Assembly (NCBI RefSeq): GCF_900156735.1
Contig: NZ_FTOL01000003.1
Span: forward strand, 62,001 to 126,000
From: Chryseobacterium ureilyticum
GTDB taxonomy: Bacteria; Bacteroidota; Bacteroidia; Flavobacteriales; Weeksellaceae
DNA: 64,000 nt
Direction of reading: 5' to 3'
Made by a program: the position numbers and the translations under genes. Of the stretch, positions 31,543 to 39,886 are shown in pieces. The notes below the pieces were generated by a model. That model did not search any database, was not told the origin of the DNA, and saw nothing but the letters and a program-made list of their open reading frames with translations. Positions within the stretch are counted from its first letter, which is position 1; each line of letters opens with the position of its first letter.

Positions 31543-32238
31543 CTATTTGATCTCGAAGTAAAATCCTTGTTCTTCCAACTCTTTATATTTTTCCTGATTG
31601 AAAGTGAATAGTTTACCTGGTCTTCCGCTTCCTTCTTTTTTAACATTATTGGTTTCATTAAGCAATCCATAGCTCATGATCTTTTTACGGAAATTTCTAC
31701 GGTCTATTTCCTGTCCTACAATGGTTTTATAAAGATTCTCAAGGTCTGAGAAAGGGAATTCTTCATTCAGAAGGTTGAAACCGATAGGCTGGTATTGGAT
31801 CTTGGTACGAAGTCTTTTTAAAGCAATATCAATAATTCCTTTATGATCAAAAGCTACAGTGGGAAGATTGTTGATACTGAACCACTGTGCATCATCCGCA
31901 TCGGAGTCTGCAAAGAGTTCGTGATAAGAAGGGTTTACAAGCCCCAAATAAGCTACAGAAACTACTCTATTCCTCGGATCTCGACCAACGTTACCAAATG
32001 TATAGAGTTGTTCCAAAAAGTCAGGTTTTATGCCTGCTTCTTCATGCAGCTCCCTTTTTACAGCATCATCGAGATTTTCATCATCGAGAACCAGCCCACC
32101 CGGAAGAGCCCACCCTCCTTTAAAAGGTTCTATATTTCTTTTGATCAAAAGGATTTGAAGATCTTTTTTATCGAAATATCCAAAAATAACGGCATCTACC
32201 GCTACTTTGATATCCTGTAATTTTCTTGGAGACTCCAT
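31543..32238 (-). CDS. NrtR-family Nudix/winged-helix transcriptional regulator
   Basis: A 231-residue protein. The N-terminal Nudix domain has an intact box, GX5EX7REUXEEXGU at residues 48-70 (VKRELHEEAGI), so it may still hydrolyse ADP-ribose-like compounds. The C-terminal ~90 residues form a winged helix (FRKKIMSYGLLNETNNV...GRPGKLFTF) as in NrtR, the ADP-ribose-responsive repressor of NAD metabolism, and in AraR of Bacteroides. The ATG at 32238 is preferred because the upstream TTG at 32265 lies inside a perfect operator palindrome. Probable autorepressor of the whole cluster. Confidence 0.9.
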   Translation of the reverse strand: MESPRKLQDIKVAVDAVIFGYFDKKDLQILLIKRNIEPFKGGWALPGGLVLDDENLDDAVKRELHEEAGIKPDFLEQLYTFGNVGRDPRNRVVSVAYLGLVNPSYHELFADSDADDAQWFSINNLPTVAFDHKGIIDIALKRLRTKIQYQPIGFNLLNEEFPFSDLENLYKTIVGQEIDRRNFRKKIMSYGLLNETNNVKKEGSGRPGKLFTFNQEKYKELEEQGFYFEIK

Positions 32239-32245
32239 AAATTTA

Positions 32246-32266
32246 TTTGCGTTATGAATACGCAAA
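32246..32266. promoter_or_regulatory. NrtR-type operator candidate 4 (autoregulatory, perfect palindrome)
   Basis: TTTGCGT-N7-ACGCAAA, a perfect 7-7-7 inverted repeat 7 bp upstream of the regulator ATG and 31 bp before the divergent lipoprotein gene. It is the best-matching of four sites and may also affect the lipoprotein promoter. Confidence 0.8.
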
Positions 32267-32297
32267 ATTATGAATAAATATTTAGTATTTTTACTAA

Positions 32298-33065
32298 ATG
32301 ATTAAAAAGCTGCTTTACTTTAGTCTTATTCTTGGGCTTTTCTCATGTAAAAAAGAATCTTCATTTGCAGACTCTATCATTTTACATCATGAAAAAAATG
32401 AGAAATTAACCTTCCAAAAGTTTAATGAAGGCCTTGGAGAAACTGGAACAGGAGTTATTTATATTGGAAAAGAAACCTCACATATAAATATAAAATATTT
32501 TCAAACCATGATGGCTCTGCCCCCGCCACCTCCAGGTTTTAAAATACAACAGGATTTGGTAAGAGATTATATTCTTTCGAAATATTTTTATCCCTCTTTC
32601 GACAAGACTTTTTTTTCCGACAAAAACATCGTTTACGATTCGCTAAGCTCGGAAAATTTAAAAATACTAGCTAAAGCACAAGATACGATTCCTAAATATG
32701 CATATAATTTTGAAACAAAGACATTAAAGAAATATAAATCATTTCCTGTATTTATAAAAAATATTTCTGGTCGTAAACTTATTTTACCAGAGTTTAAAAA
32801 CTTATTTCCTTTTATTTTAAATGACAAGAAAAAATGGCAGTTAATACAGAATGATAATGCAATGGTTTGTGGAGATCCAGGATGGAATCGTATTTACTGG
32901 GAACTCGGACCTGGTGAAATTATAGTTGCTTCTGTAAATTTCCTCCCTGGAAAAGATAAGGGAGAGTTTAAATTATCTTTTGGTAGTGCTACATCAGAGC
33001 CATTTACAATGAATTATGATAAGAGAATAATCAAAGATCAAAACATCTATTTTGAAATTAAATAA
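32298..33065 (+). CDS. Putative lipoprotein of unknown function
   Basis: A 255-residue protein with a lipoprotein signal (MIKKLLYFSLILGLFSCKKES; lipobox LFSC, Cys17). The mature part has YIGKETSHINIKYFQTMMALPPPPPGF, and the central and C-terminal parts look beta-rich with scattered aromatics. No known domain was recognised. It is divergent from the Nudix regulator, and the perfect operator palindrome lies in the shared 59-bp promoter region, so it may be co-regulated although it does not look like an ADP-ribose protein. Its own terminator follows. Confidence 0.72.
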   Translation: MIKKLLYFSLILGLFSCKKESSFADSIILHHEKNEKLTFQKFNEGLGETGTGVIYIGKETSHINIKYFQTMMALPPPPPGFKIQQDLVRDYILSKYFYPSFDKTFFSDKNIVYDSLSSENLKILAKAQDTIPKYAYNFETKTLKKYKSFPVFIKNISGRKLILPEFKNLFPFILNDKKKWQLIQNDNAMVCGDPGWNRIYWELGPGEIIVASVNFLPGKDKGEFKLSFGSATSEPFTMNYDKRIIKDQNIYFEIK

Positions 33066-33068
33066 AAA

Positions 33069-33102
33069 AGAGACCGTCTCAAAAGTGAGATGGTCTCTTT
33101 TT
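33069..33102. terminator. Bidirectional terminator
   Basis: AAGAGACCGTCTC and GAGATGGTCTCTT form a ~13-bp stem with one mismatch or wobble, flanked by A and T runs. It ends the lipoprotein gene and, on the other strand, lepA (stop at 33120). Confidence 0.9.
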
Positions 33103-33119
33103 ATTTTTATTGTTGATGA

Positions 33120-34916
33120 TTAATCATTCAGCTTTAATACAGCCATGAACGCGGATTGCGGTACTTCTACTCTACCAATCTGCTTCATTTTCTTCTTACC
33201 TTCTTTCTGCTTTTCCAATAGCTTACGCTTTCTGGAAATATCTCCTCCGTAACATTTTGCGGTAACGTCTTTTCTTAATGCCTTGATGGTTTCTCTGGCA
33301 ATAACCTTCGTTCCCAATGCTGCCTGAACAGCAATATCAAACTGTTGTCTAGGGATCAGTTCACGAAGCTTTTCACACATTCTCTTTCCAATATAGTAAG
33401 CATTAGAATCGTGAATCAATGATGAAAGAGCATCTACCATATCACCATTGATCAGGATATCCATTTTTACAAGCTTGGAAGCTCTGAATCCGATTGGGTG
33501 ATAATCGAATGATGCATATCCTTTAGAGATAGATTTTAGTCTGTCATAGAAGTCGAAAACAACCTCAGCAAGAGGCATATTGAAAATCAACTCTACTCTT
33601 TCTGATGTTAAATAACTTTGGTTAACGATCTCTCCTCTTTTCTCGATACATAGAGTCATTACCGCTCCAACGAAGTCAGATTTTGTAATGATAGAAGCCT
33701 TAATGAAAGGTTCTTCTACTCTATCCATTGTGGAAGGATCCATCATTTCAGATGGGTTATTGATCAAAATCGGAACTTCAGGTTCTTTTTTAGTATATCC
33801 AAAATAAGAAACGTTCGGTACCGTTGTGATCACGTTCATATTGAACTCTCTGTCAAGACGTTCCTGAACAATTTCCATGTGAAGCATTCCTAAAAATCCG
33901 CAACGGAAACCAAAACCAAGAGCTGCTGAACTTTCCGGCTCGAATACTAAAGAAGCATCATTCAATCTTAATTTTTCAAGAGAGAATCTCAATTCTTCAA
34001 AATCCTCAGAGTCAATTGGATAAATTCCGGCAAATACCATTGGTTTTACTTCTTCGAATCCATCAATCGGACCGTCTGCGGGTTTTTCAAAAGAAGTAAT
34101 TGTATCTCCTACTTTTACTTCACGGGCATCTTTAATCCCTGAAACCAAATATCCTACATCTCCACACTGAATCGTTTTCTTTGGAACCTGCTTCAGTTTT
34201 AGGGTACCTACCTCATCTGCTCCATATTCTTTTCCAGTAGCAAAGAATTTAATTTTTTCATTTTTAGTGATGCTTCCGTTTACCACTTTGAAATAAGCTT
34301 CAATTCCTCTGAACGGGTTGTATACAGAGTCAAAGATCAAAGCCTGAAGCGGACCATCAGGATTCCCTACAGGTGCAGGAATTCTTTCTACGATTTGTTC
34401 TAATAAATTGTGAACCCCTTCTCCAGTCTTTCCTGAAACTCTCAAAACATCTTCATATTCGCATCCGATAAGATTCATGATCTCATCAGTTACTTCTTCA
34501 GGATTCGCAGATGGAAGGTCAATTTTATTTAGAATAGGAATAATCGTTAAATCATTTTCCAGGGCTAAATATAAATTACTGATCGTTTGTGCCTGAATAC
34601 TTTGAGCCGCGTCTACAATAAGAAGAGCTCCTTCACAGGCAGCAATTGAACGGGAAACTTCATAAGAGAAGTCAACGTGTCCCGGTGTATCAATCAGGTT
34701 TAAAATATATTTTTCTCCTTTATACTCATAATCCATTTGAATCGCGTGAGATTTAATAGTAATCCCGCGTTCTTTCTCCAAATCCATATCATCAAGCGTC
34801 TGAGACTGTAATTCTCTTTGGGTAACGGTATTCGTGTACTCCAAAAGACGGTCTGCCAGGGTACTTTTACCGTGGTCGATATGAGCGATTATGCAAAAAT
34901 TTCGTATGTTTTTCAT
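33120..34916 (-). CDS. lepA: Elongation factor 4 (LepA)
   Basis: A 598-residue translational GTPase that acts on stalled or back-translocating ribosomes. The G domain is visible at the N-terminus: [23 protein letters not shown] and NKIDLP. The C-terminal LepA signature is present: [27 protein letters not shown]. Length is normal. It is transcribed alone, with the next gene upstream about 128 bp away on the same strand. Confidence 0.97.
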   Translation of the reverse strand: MKNIRNFCIIAHIDHGKSTLADRLLEYTNTVTQRELQSQTLDDMDLEKERGITIKSHAIQMDYEYKGEKYILNLIDTPGHVDFSYEVSRSIAACEGALLIVDAAQSIQAQTISNLYLALENDLTIIPILNKIDLPSANPEEVTDEIMNLIGCEYEDVLRVSGKTGEGVHNLLEQIVERIPAPVGNPDGPLQALIFDSVYNPFRGIEAYFKVVNGSITKNEKIKFFATGKEYGADEVGTLKLKQVPKKTIQCGDVGYLVSGIKDAREVKVGDTITSFEKPADGPIDGFEEVKPMVFAGIYPIDSEDFEELRFSLEKLRLNDASLVFEPESSAALGFGFRCGFLGMLHMEIVQERLDREFNMNVITTVPNVSYFGYTKKEPEVPILINNPSEMMDPSTMDRVEEPFIKASIITKSDFVGAVMTLCIEKRGEIVNQSYLTSERVELIFNMPLAEVVFDFYDRLKSISKGYASFDYHPIGFRASKLVKMDILINGDMVDALSSLIHDSNAYYIGKRMCEKLRELIPRQQFDIAVQAALGTKVIARETIKALRKDVTAKCYGGDISRKRKLLEKQKEGKKKMKQIGRVEVPQSAFMAVLKLND

Positions 34917-35044
34917 TTAAGAATCTTGTAATTTGCAAAGATAAAAAAAAGCGAGAGATTATTGTCTTTCATAATCTTAATGTATGAATTTATTTAAAAT
35001 TACTCTCAGAATTTAGAATATAGTTAAGTACCCGTTTCGTTTTT

Positions 35045-36067
35045 TTAATCAAAAATATACTTCCCTGTTAAAGAATCCAGATATACATTCGGCATCTCTG
35101 AAGTATCCGTATTACTAGGTCTTCTGGCTGGGGAACCGGAATCAATAGCCGCACCGATAAGAGCTCCTACAATTCCTCCCGCCATAGCACCAATCATAAC
35201 ACCGTTTCCGCCAGACGTGTTTACTCCGTAAAGCTCTCCTTTTGTTGCCACTACAAAAAAGCCTTTATCATCTTTTGTCATTTCTAAATATCCTACAGGA
35301 GTTAGCTTGTATGCCTTCCCTCCTTCTACATACCCAAATACATTTTCATTTGAAACAATTTCATCTCTGTATTTAACTCTTAAAACAAATCCTTTTTTAT
35401 TCTTTTCTGTATAATATCCAAATTCCGGTTTCTGAGTATAAAATGATTTAAAATCTTTATATACTCCTTCTTTTAATTCCGTAGTATTATAAGCCTGAAT
35501 TTTTTTGTTCAGGTAATTCTCGTAGTTCATTAGCTCACTTTCAGGAATTGCATCAGCAATAGGTAAACTCGTGTAGGATTCTTTAATAAGACCTGAAATT
35601 GAACTTGAAATATTATTCGCAATATTTTTGGGTACATTAGGAGTCAACTTTGGTTCAGAAGTAAAAACATTATTAATTCTATTCAGGAAATAATACTTGT
35701 CATTTCTCTTAATAAAACTTGAAAGCTTAATTTTGGTCTTTCCAATAGAATTTTTATTTTCCCTTTCTATATTACCAACCTTCAGCTCTTCCAGTAATAT
35801 TACAATATCATTATTTCCTTTTGTTTTATTATCATCCTGAAACCAGTTTTCAATATGATTTTTGAGATCCTCATTAGCAAATTTGATGTCAACCGTCTCC
35901 TTATTATAAATTACCGTCCCTATTTCTTTATCAGGTCTGCTATCTATAAATGTTATTGATTTTGTAGTTCCTTTTTTATCCTTAATATTTTGCTTAAGTT
36001 CTACTAATTCTGTTCTCTGAGCAGATAATAAAGCACTCATCATTAGAAATAAAAATATTTTTCTCAT
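35045..36067 (-). CDS. Secreted protein of unknown function, paralog B
   Basis: A 340-residue protein with a signal peptide (MRKIFLFLMMSALLSAQ). It aligns along its whole length with the neighbouring 341-residue protein at 36195-37220: RTELVELKQNIKDKKGTTKSITFIDSRPDKEIG, EDLKNHIENWF, EGVYKDFKSF, and a Gly-rich hydrophobic stretch VMIGAMAGGIVGALIGAAID followed by LDSLTGKYIFD. The Gly-rich stretch resembles Gly-zipper or membrane-inserting segments. Identity to the paralog appears to be about a third by eye. Function unknown; probably envelope-associated. Confidence 0.78.
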   Translation of the reverse strand: MRKIFLFLMMSALLSAQRTELVELKQNIKDKKGTTKSITFIDSRPDKEIGTVIYNKETVDIKFANEDLKNHIENWFQDDNKTKGNNDIVILLEELKVGNIERENKNSIGKTKIKLSSFIKRNDKYYFLNRINNVFTSEPKLTPNVPKNIANNISSSISGLIKESYTSLPIADAIPESELMNYENYLNKKIQAYNTTELKEGVYKDFKSFYTQKPEFGYYTEKNKKGFVLRVKYRDEIVSNENVFGYVEGGKAYKLTPVGYLEMTKDDKGFFVVATKGELYGVNTSGGNGVMIGAMAGGIVGALIGAAIDSGSPARRPSNTDTSEMPNVYLDSLTGKYIFD

Positions 36068-36102
36068 TGATTATTTTTTCGCAAAAATATACATTTAAGG
36101 CT

Positions 36103-36193
36103 ATAATTAAACGGCTCTCACAAAAAGATTTGTAAGAGCCGTCCAACATTAAAAAAATAAACTATTATGGGTTTTGTTTAGGTCCCGTAGCAT
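36103..36193 (-). repeat. 91-bp direct repeat, copy 1 (gene tail plus terminator)
   Basis: It matches 37254-37344 at 90 of 91 positions by eye. It contains a terminator hairpin (GGCTCTTAC...GTGAGAGCC on the minus strand) and the last codons (...GPKQNP-stop) of the 37316 gene, here detached from any gene body. It shows that a duplication joined the end of that gene to the end of paralog A. Confidence 0.9.
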
Positions 36194-36194
36194 A

Positions 36195-37220
36195 TTACTT
36201 TAATCTACCAAAATTTTCTGGTAAAATATATTCCCCAGTGAGAGCATCAATTCCCACTCTATAGTACTTTGCATTCTGCTTACGGGCTTTTGAGGAAGCA
36301 GCATCTATTACAGCACCTATTAAACCGCCTATTAAACCAAAAGCTGCTGCTCCTGTAATGGTCATTGCATTATTCTGTGGAAATAGCTCCTCTTCAGATA
36401 CCATTATAAAGAAACCATTATTATCTTTTTCAATTTCAATAATACTTGTTGGGATTTTTTTATAGGCAATTCCATTATCGACAACTGCAAAAACTTCTTT
36501 GTTTAAATTATCATAATCATCAACTCTTTTCACCCCTTTAATTACTCCATCTTTATTCTTTTTTACCACAAGCTCCTTATCCGGATTTTGTTCCGCAAAT
36601 GATTTATAATCTCTATAAACACCATCTGTAAAAGGCGCTGATCTAAAAATCGGTAGCTGTTCAGATATTACCTTTTCATAATTTTCTATTTCCATCTCAG
36701 AAAGTGGAATATTAAATTCTTTTATATCGTAAGAATCTTTTATAATACTAGATAATTCTGATGATATATTGGCGGCTATTGCCCTTGTAATATAAGCGTG
36801 ATCTTTCTGATGATAGTCTTTTGAAATTCTATTCTTTTTAAGAAAATAGTATTGATTATTTTTTTTGAGAAAAGTTGATGCCCGCATATCCAAATGCCCT
36901 TTAACGGATCTTTCTGTTGGTACATCTTCAACTTTTAAATATTCTAGCATACAGAAATATTGATTATTTCCGCGCTCTTTATTATATTCTATAAACCAGT
37001 CTGAAAATAATTTTTCAAGGTCTTCCTTTTCAAATTTTACTTCATAAGGATCTTTTCTATGAGATACAATTCCTATAAACTTATCTTCTCTTCTGTCTAG
37101 TAAAGTAAGAGATTTAGCATGATGATTTTTATCTTTTATACTTTTTCTGAGTTCGATAAATTGATATTTTTGGGCAGAAATAAATAGAGGAAATAGGAAA
37201 AATAACAGTTTTATTTTCAT
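36195..37220 (-). CDS. Secreted protein of unknown function, paralog A
   Basis: A 341-residue protein with a signal peptide (MKIKLLFFLFPLFISAQ). It shares IELRKSIKDKNHHAKSLTLLDRREDKFIG, EKLFSDWFIEYNKERGNN, TDGVYRDYKSF and the Gly-rich ITGAAAFGLIGGLIGAVID with the downstream paralog, plus LTGEYI near the C-terminus. It is flanked exactly by two 91-bp direct repeats; its stop codon lies 2 bp from one of them. It follows the sigma/anti-sigma/periplasmic operon on the same strand, past a terminator. Function unknown. Confidence 0.78.
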   Translation of the reverse strand: MKIKLLFFLFPLFISAQKYQFIELRKSIKDKNHHAKSLTLLDRREDKFIGIVSHRKDPYEVKFEKEDLEKLFSDWFIEYNKERGNNQYFCMLEYLKVEDVPTERSVKGHLDMRASTFLKKNNQYYFLKKNRISKDYHQKDHAYITRAIAANISSELSSIIKDSYDIKEFNIPLSEMEIENYEKVISEQLPIFRSAPFTDGVYRDYKSFAEQNPDKELVVKKNKDGVIKGVKRVDDYDNLNKEVFAVVDNGIAYKKIPTSIIEIEKDNNGFFIMVSEEELFPQNNAMTITGAAAFGLIGGLIGAVIDAASSKARKQNAKYYRVGIDALTGEYILPENFGRLK

Positions 37221-37253
37221 AGGTGTTTTTTACAAAATTAAAAAATCTTATAA

Positions 37254-37344
37254 ATAATTAAACGGCTCTCACAAAAAAATTTGTAAGAGCCGTCCAACAT
37301 TAAAAAAATAAACTATTATGGGTTTTGTTTAGGTCCCGTAGCAT
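37254..37344 (-). repeat. 91-bp direct repeat, copy 2 (functional gene tail plus terminator)
   Basis: The genuine 3' end of the 37316 gene with its terminator. The hairpin AACGGCTCTCACAAA...TTTGTAAGAGCCGTC lies at 37261-37292 with a T-rich flank on the minus strand. See the copy at 36103-36193. Confidence 0.9.
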
Positions 37345-37825
37345 TATTGTTTCCGTGAGGTTTTCTTTCGTTCATTTTATCTCTCATCATACCCTCAGAC
37401 TGAAACAGCTTCAGAACTTTCTGGCAGGGAATTACCTGCTGCATTTTTTCTGCATATTTTTTTCTGTTATCCAAAAGCTTCTGCCCTATTTCAAAGCTTT
37501 GTTGCAGCTTAGCTTTGGCTTCATCATCTGATAACGTTTCAGGATTAAAGCCTGGATCAAATTGACTTTTTATCTGCTTCTGACTATCAAGATATTCATT
37601 ATAAAGCTGTGTAAATTCAACTTTATCACCGGGATCTACATTCAGATTATCCATAATCATATTATTCCTGAATTTCTTAAGCAGTTCTTTTCTTTCTTCA
37701 GGCGAAAGATTATTGATGACCTCCTTTCTTTGTTTAGGATCCATCTTTTTCCAGTCATAATCTGTTCTCTGAGCATTTAAGCCAAAGCCATAAATAATAA
37801 AAAACGTCAATATTATCTTTTTCAT
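37316..37825 (-). CDS. Periplasmic helical protein (Spy/sensor-like)
   Basis: A 169-residue protein with a signal peptide (MKKIILTFFIIYGFGLNAQ). The mature part is helical, Lys/Asp/Gln-rich and Met-containing (MDPKQRKEVINNLSPEERKELLKKFRNNM, LQQSFEIGQKLLDNRKKYAEKMQQVI), resembling the LTxxQ/Spy-CpxP-type periplasmic chaperones or sensors found in sigma-factor operons. The C-terminus is a flexible NNNATGPKQNP. It starts 9 bp after the anti-sigma-like gene and is the third gene of that operon. Confidence 0.72.
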   Translation of the reverse strand: MKKIILTFFIIYGFGLNAQRTDYDWKKMDPKQRKEVINNLSPEERKELLKKFRNNMIMDNLNVDPGDKVEFTQLYNEYLDSQKQIKSQFDPGFNPETLSDDEAKAKLQQSFEIGQKLLDNRKKYAEKMQQVIPCQKVLKLFQSEGMMRDKMNERKPHGNNNATGPKQNP

Positions 37826-37834
37826 CTTTCTTTA

Positions 37835-38383
37835 TTAATTATATAAATCCAAATAAACGTCCTGAGTTGAATTGCTTGCCAATTCTGCAATTTCAGAATT
37901 AGTAAACGAATCCAGATATTCATTCATCCTGGTTTCTTCTTTTTTCTTTACAGGTTTTACAACACTTTGTGAAACTGTTTCCTTTTCATTCCCGCTATTA
38001 TCTCTCAATGTAACTTCAGTGTTATTTTTCTGATTTACAAATGTTTGATTATTATTTTCAACAGAAGTTAAATCTGCCTTCAATGTTTCATATGCAATCT
38101 CTCCGTCCGTTTTAGGTTCTCCTTTATTTATAGCATATGTCTCTTTAGAATTCAATCCGTTTTGAATAGAATCATTATTGGAATTGAACACAAAAATTAC
38201 TCCAAAGATCAGAGCCACTGATGCAGCTACGGCATACATCCAGTTTAATTTAAAGACGGGTGCCGGTGCTTTTTCCTCTGTCTTTATGTCATTCATAACC
38301 CTCTCCTGAATATTTTCAAACAAATTATCAGGGACTGTGTAAATGTTTTTACGTTCTAGTTTTTCAATATCGAACTCTTTCAT
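37835..38383 (-). CDS. Putative anti-sigma factor, single-pass membrane protein
   Basis: A 182-residue protein with a ~48-residue cytoplasmic N-terminus (MKEFDIEKLERKNIYTVPDNLFENIQERVM), one membrane helix (WMYAVAASVALIFGVIFVF, ~48-66) and a periplasmic Asn/Glu/Lys-rich segment that ends EIAELASNSTQDVYLDLYN. It lacks the zinc HxxxCxxC motif, so it is a ZAS-negative type. It lies 16 bp after the ECF sigma gene and should hold that sigma factor at the membrane until a signal is received. Confidence 0.75.
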   Translation of the reverse strand: MKEFDIEKLERKNIYTVPDNLFENIQERVMNDIKTEEKAPAPVFKLNWMYAVAASVALIFGVIFVFNSNNDSIQNGLNSKETYAINKGEPKTDGEIAYETLKADLTSVENNNQTFVNQKNNTEVTLRDNSGNEKETVSQSVVKPVKKKEETRMNEYLDSFTNSEIAELASNSTQDVYLDLYN

Positions 38384-38399
38384 CTTTGTTTCGTCAAAA

Positions 38400-38951
38400 T
38401 TATCTTTCGTAATTTTCCTTTATATAATCTTCTATTTTCTGCTTGGCATAGTGATAATTCGTTTTTAAAGTCCCTACAGACATATCTACAATTTTGGATA
38501 TCTCTTCATAGGGTAAATCATCATAATACCTCATCATAAATACAAGCTTCTGCTTTTCCGGCAGGCTTTGTATGGCATTCTGCAATAAAATCTGTATTTC
38601 TTCGGCATCTTCTCCCGCATTATCGGCAACAAGATTCTGCATATGGTACTCCGGATCTTCATCCGTCTTCTGCATTTTCTTTAATTTGTTAACCTGCTGT
38701 AGTGCTTCGTTGGTAGCGATTCTGTACAGCCAGGTATACAACTGGCTATCGTTTTTGAACTGGTGAAAATTCTGATAAGCTTTAATAAAAGTATCCTGCA
38801 AAGTATCCTGAGCAAGATCTCCGTCTACAATTATTCTTCGTATGTGCCAGTACAATCTGCTTTGATAGGCATCCATCAAGGCACGAACACCTTTATCCTG
38901 TGTCCGTGGATTCTGCATCAACGAAATAATTTCCGCGTCCTTAATCTTCAT
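38400..38951 (-). CDS. ECF-family RNA polymerase sigma factor
   Basis: A 183-residue extracytoplasmic-function sigma factor. Region 2 is seen in RALMDAYQSRLYWHIRRIIVDGDLAQDTLQDTFIKAYQNFHQF...YTWLYRIATNEAL, and region 4 in LPEKQKLVFMMRYYDDLPYEEISKIVDMSVGTLKTNYHYAKQKIEDYI. It is the first gene of the operon with the anti-sigma and the periplasmic protein. The regulon is unknown. Confidence 0.94.
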   Translation of the reverse strand: MKIKDAEIISLMQNPRTQDKGVRALMDAYQSRLYWHIRRIIVDGDLAQDTLQDTFIKAYQNFHQFKNDSQLYTWLYRIATNEALQQVNKLKKMQKTDEDPEYHMQNLVADNAGEDAEEIQILLQNAIQSLPEKQKLVFMMRYYDDLPYEEISKIVDMSVGTLKTNYHYAKQKIEDYIKENYER

Positions 38952-39133
38952 AAGATGCCTTTCATTGTTTTGGATTACAAAAATAACTGAAAGTTAAATT
39001 AATTCTTCAATTTTCAATGTAAATATTAAAAATAATATGAGACAGTTACGCAATAAACGTGCCTATATTGATCTTAGAATTTTCTGCATCCCGCTTCCTT
39101 TCCCGCTTCAGCTTAAAATCTTATATTTGTTAT

Positions 39134-39886
39134 ATGCAAATTGTAATTATCGGTTCCGGAAATGTTGCCTATCACATGGCAAAAGCATTCACTAAGAATG
39201 GGATTTCTCCAATCCATATTTTTGGGAGAAACGAAAAAGAACTAAGTAGAATTTCTGAAGAGCTCCATATTCCCTATTCTACAGATCATTTGAAAGATGC
39301 AGATTTATATATTATCTGTGTAAGTGATAATTCTGTAGAAGAAGTTTCGAAAATGATCACCAAAGAAAATTGTCTTGTGGCTCATACTTCGGGTTCTCTT
39401 CCTAAAGAAGTTCTTACAGGATCATATAGAAAAGCAAGCTTTTATCCACTACAGACTTTTTCAAAATCAAAGGAGCTGGATTACGGAAAAATTCCTTTTT
39501 TCATTGAAACAGAAAATGAGGAAGATAAAAAACTACTTTTTGAACTCGCTTCCCAAGTTTCATCAAACGTAATGGAAAGCGATCATGAAAAAAGAAAGTA
39601 CATTCATCTGACAGCTGTTTTTGCCTGTAATTTTGTGAACCATCTCTTCTCAAGGGCTAAGGAAATTTCTGATTCTCAAGAGATTCCTTTTGATTATTTT
39701 TTACCCCTGATTGATGAAACCGTTCAAAAGATTCATGAAATAGAACCCAAACAGGCGCAAACTGGACCTGCTGTAAGAAATGATCTTAGAATTTTACAAT
39801 TACATGAGCAGTTAATAAAAGACGAAGAAAGTCTTGAAATTTATAAGACAATGAATCATTCAATTCAAAAAATGTATGAGTTATAA
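39134..39886 (+). CDS. Rossmann-like DUF2520 protein
   Basis: A 250-residue protein from ATG 39134 (MQIVIIGSGNVAYHMAKAF), which begins with the dinucleotide-binding strand and glycine loop GSGNVA; an upstream reading from 39059 precedes the Rossmann start. The C-terminal half is the helical DUF2520 domain (HLTAVFACNFVNHLF, ETVQKIHEIEPKQAQTGPAVRNDLRIL). It resembles pyrroline-5-carboxylate or ketopantoate reductase architecture but the substrate is unknown. A -7 element TATATTTG at 39122-39129 ends 4 bp before the ATG, so the mRNA may have almost no leader. It overlaps kdsC by 11 bp. Confidence 0.88.
   Translation: MQIVIIGSGNVAYHMAKAFTKNGISPIHIFGRNEKELSRISEELHIPYSTDHLKDADLYIICVSDNSVEEVSKMITKENCLVAHTSGSLPKEVLTGSYRKASFYPLQTFSKSKELDYGKIPFFIETENEEDKKLLFELASQVSSNVMESDHEKRKYIHLTAVFACNFVNHLFSRAKEISDSQEIPFDYFLPLIDETVQKIHEIEPKQAQTGPAVRNDLRILQLHEQLIKDEESLEIYKTMNHSIQKMYEL

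Noticed and set aside
21605-32238. Prophage or integrative element carrying the ADP-ribose island
   Set aside because: No integrase, transposase, tRNA insertion site or terminal repeats were found, although single genes such as DUF2971 differ in base composition.
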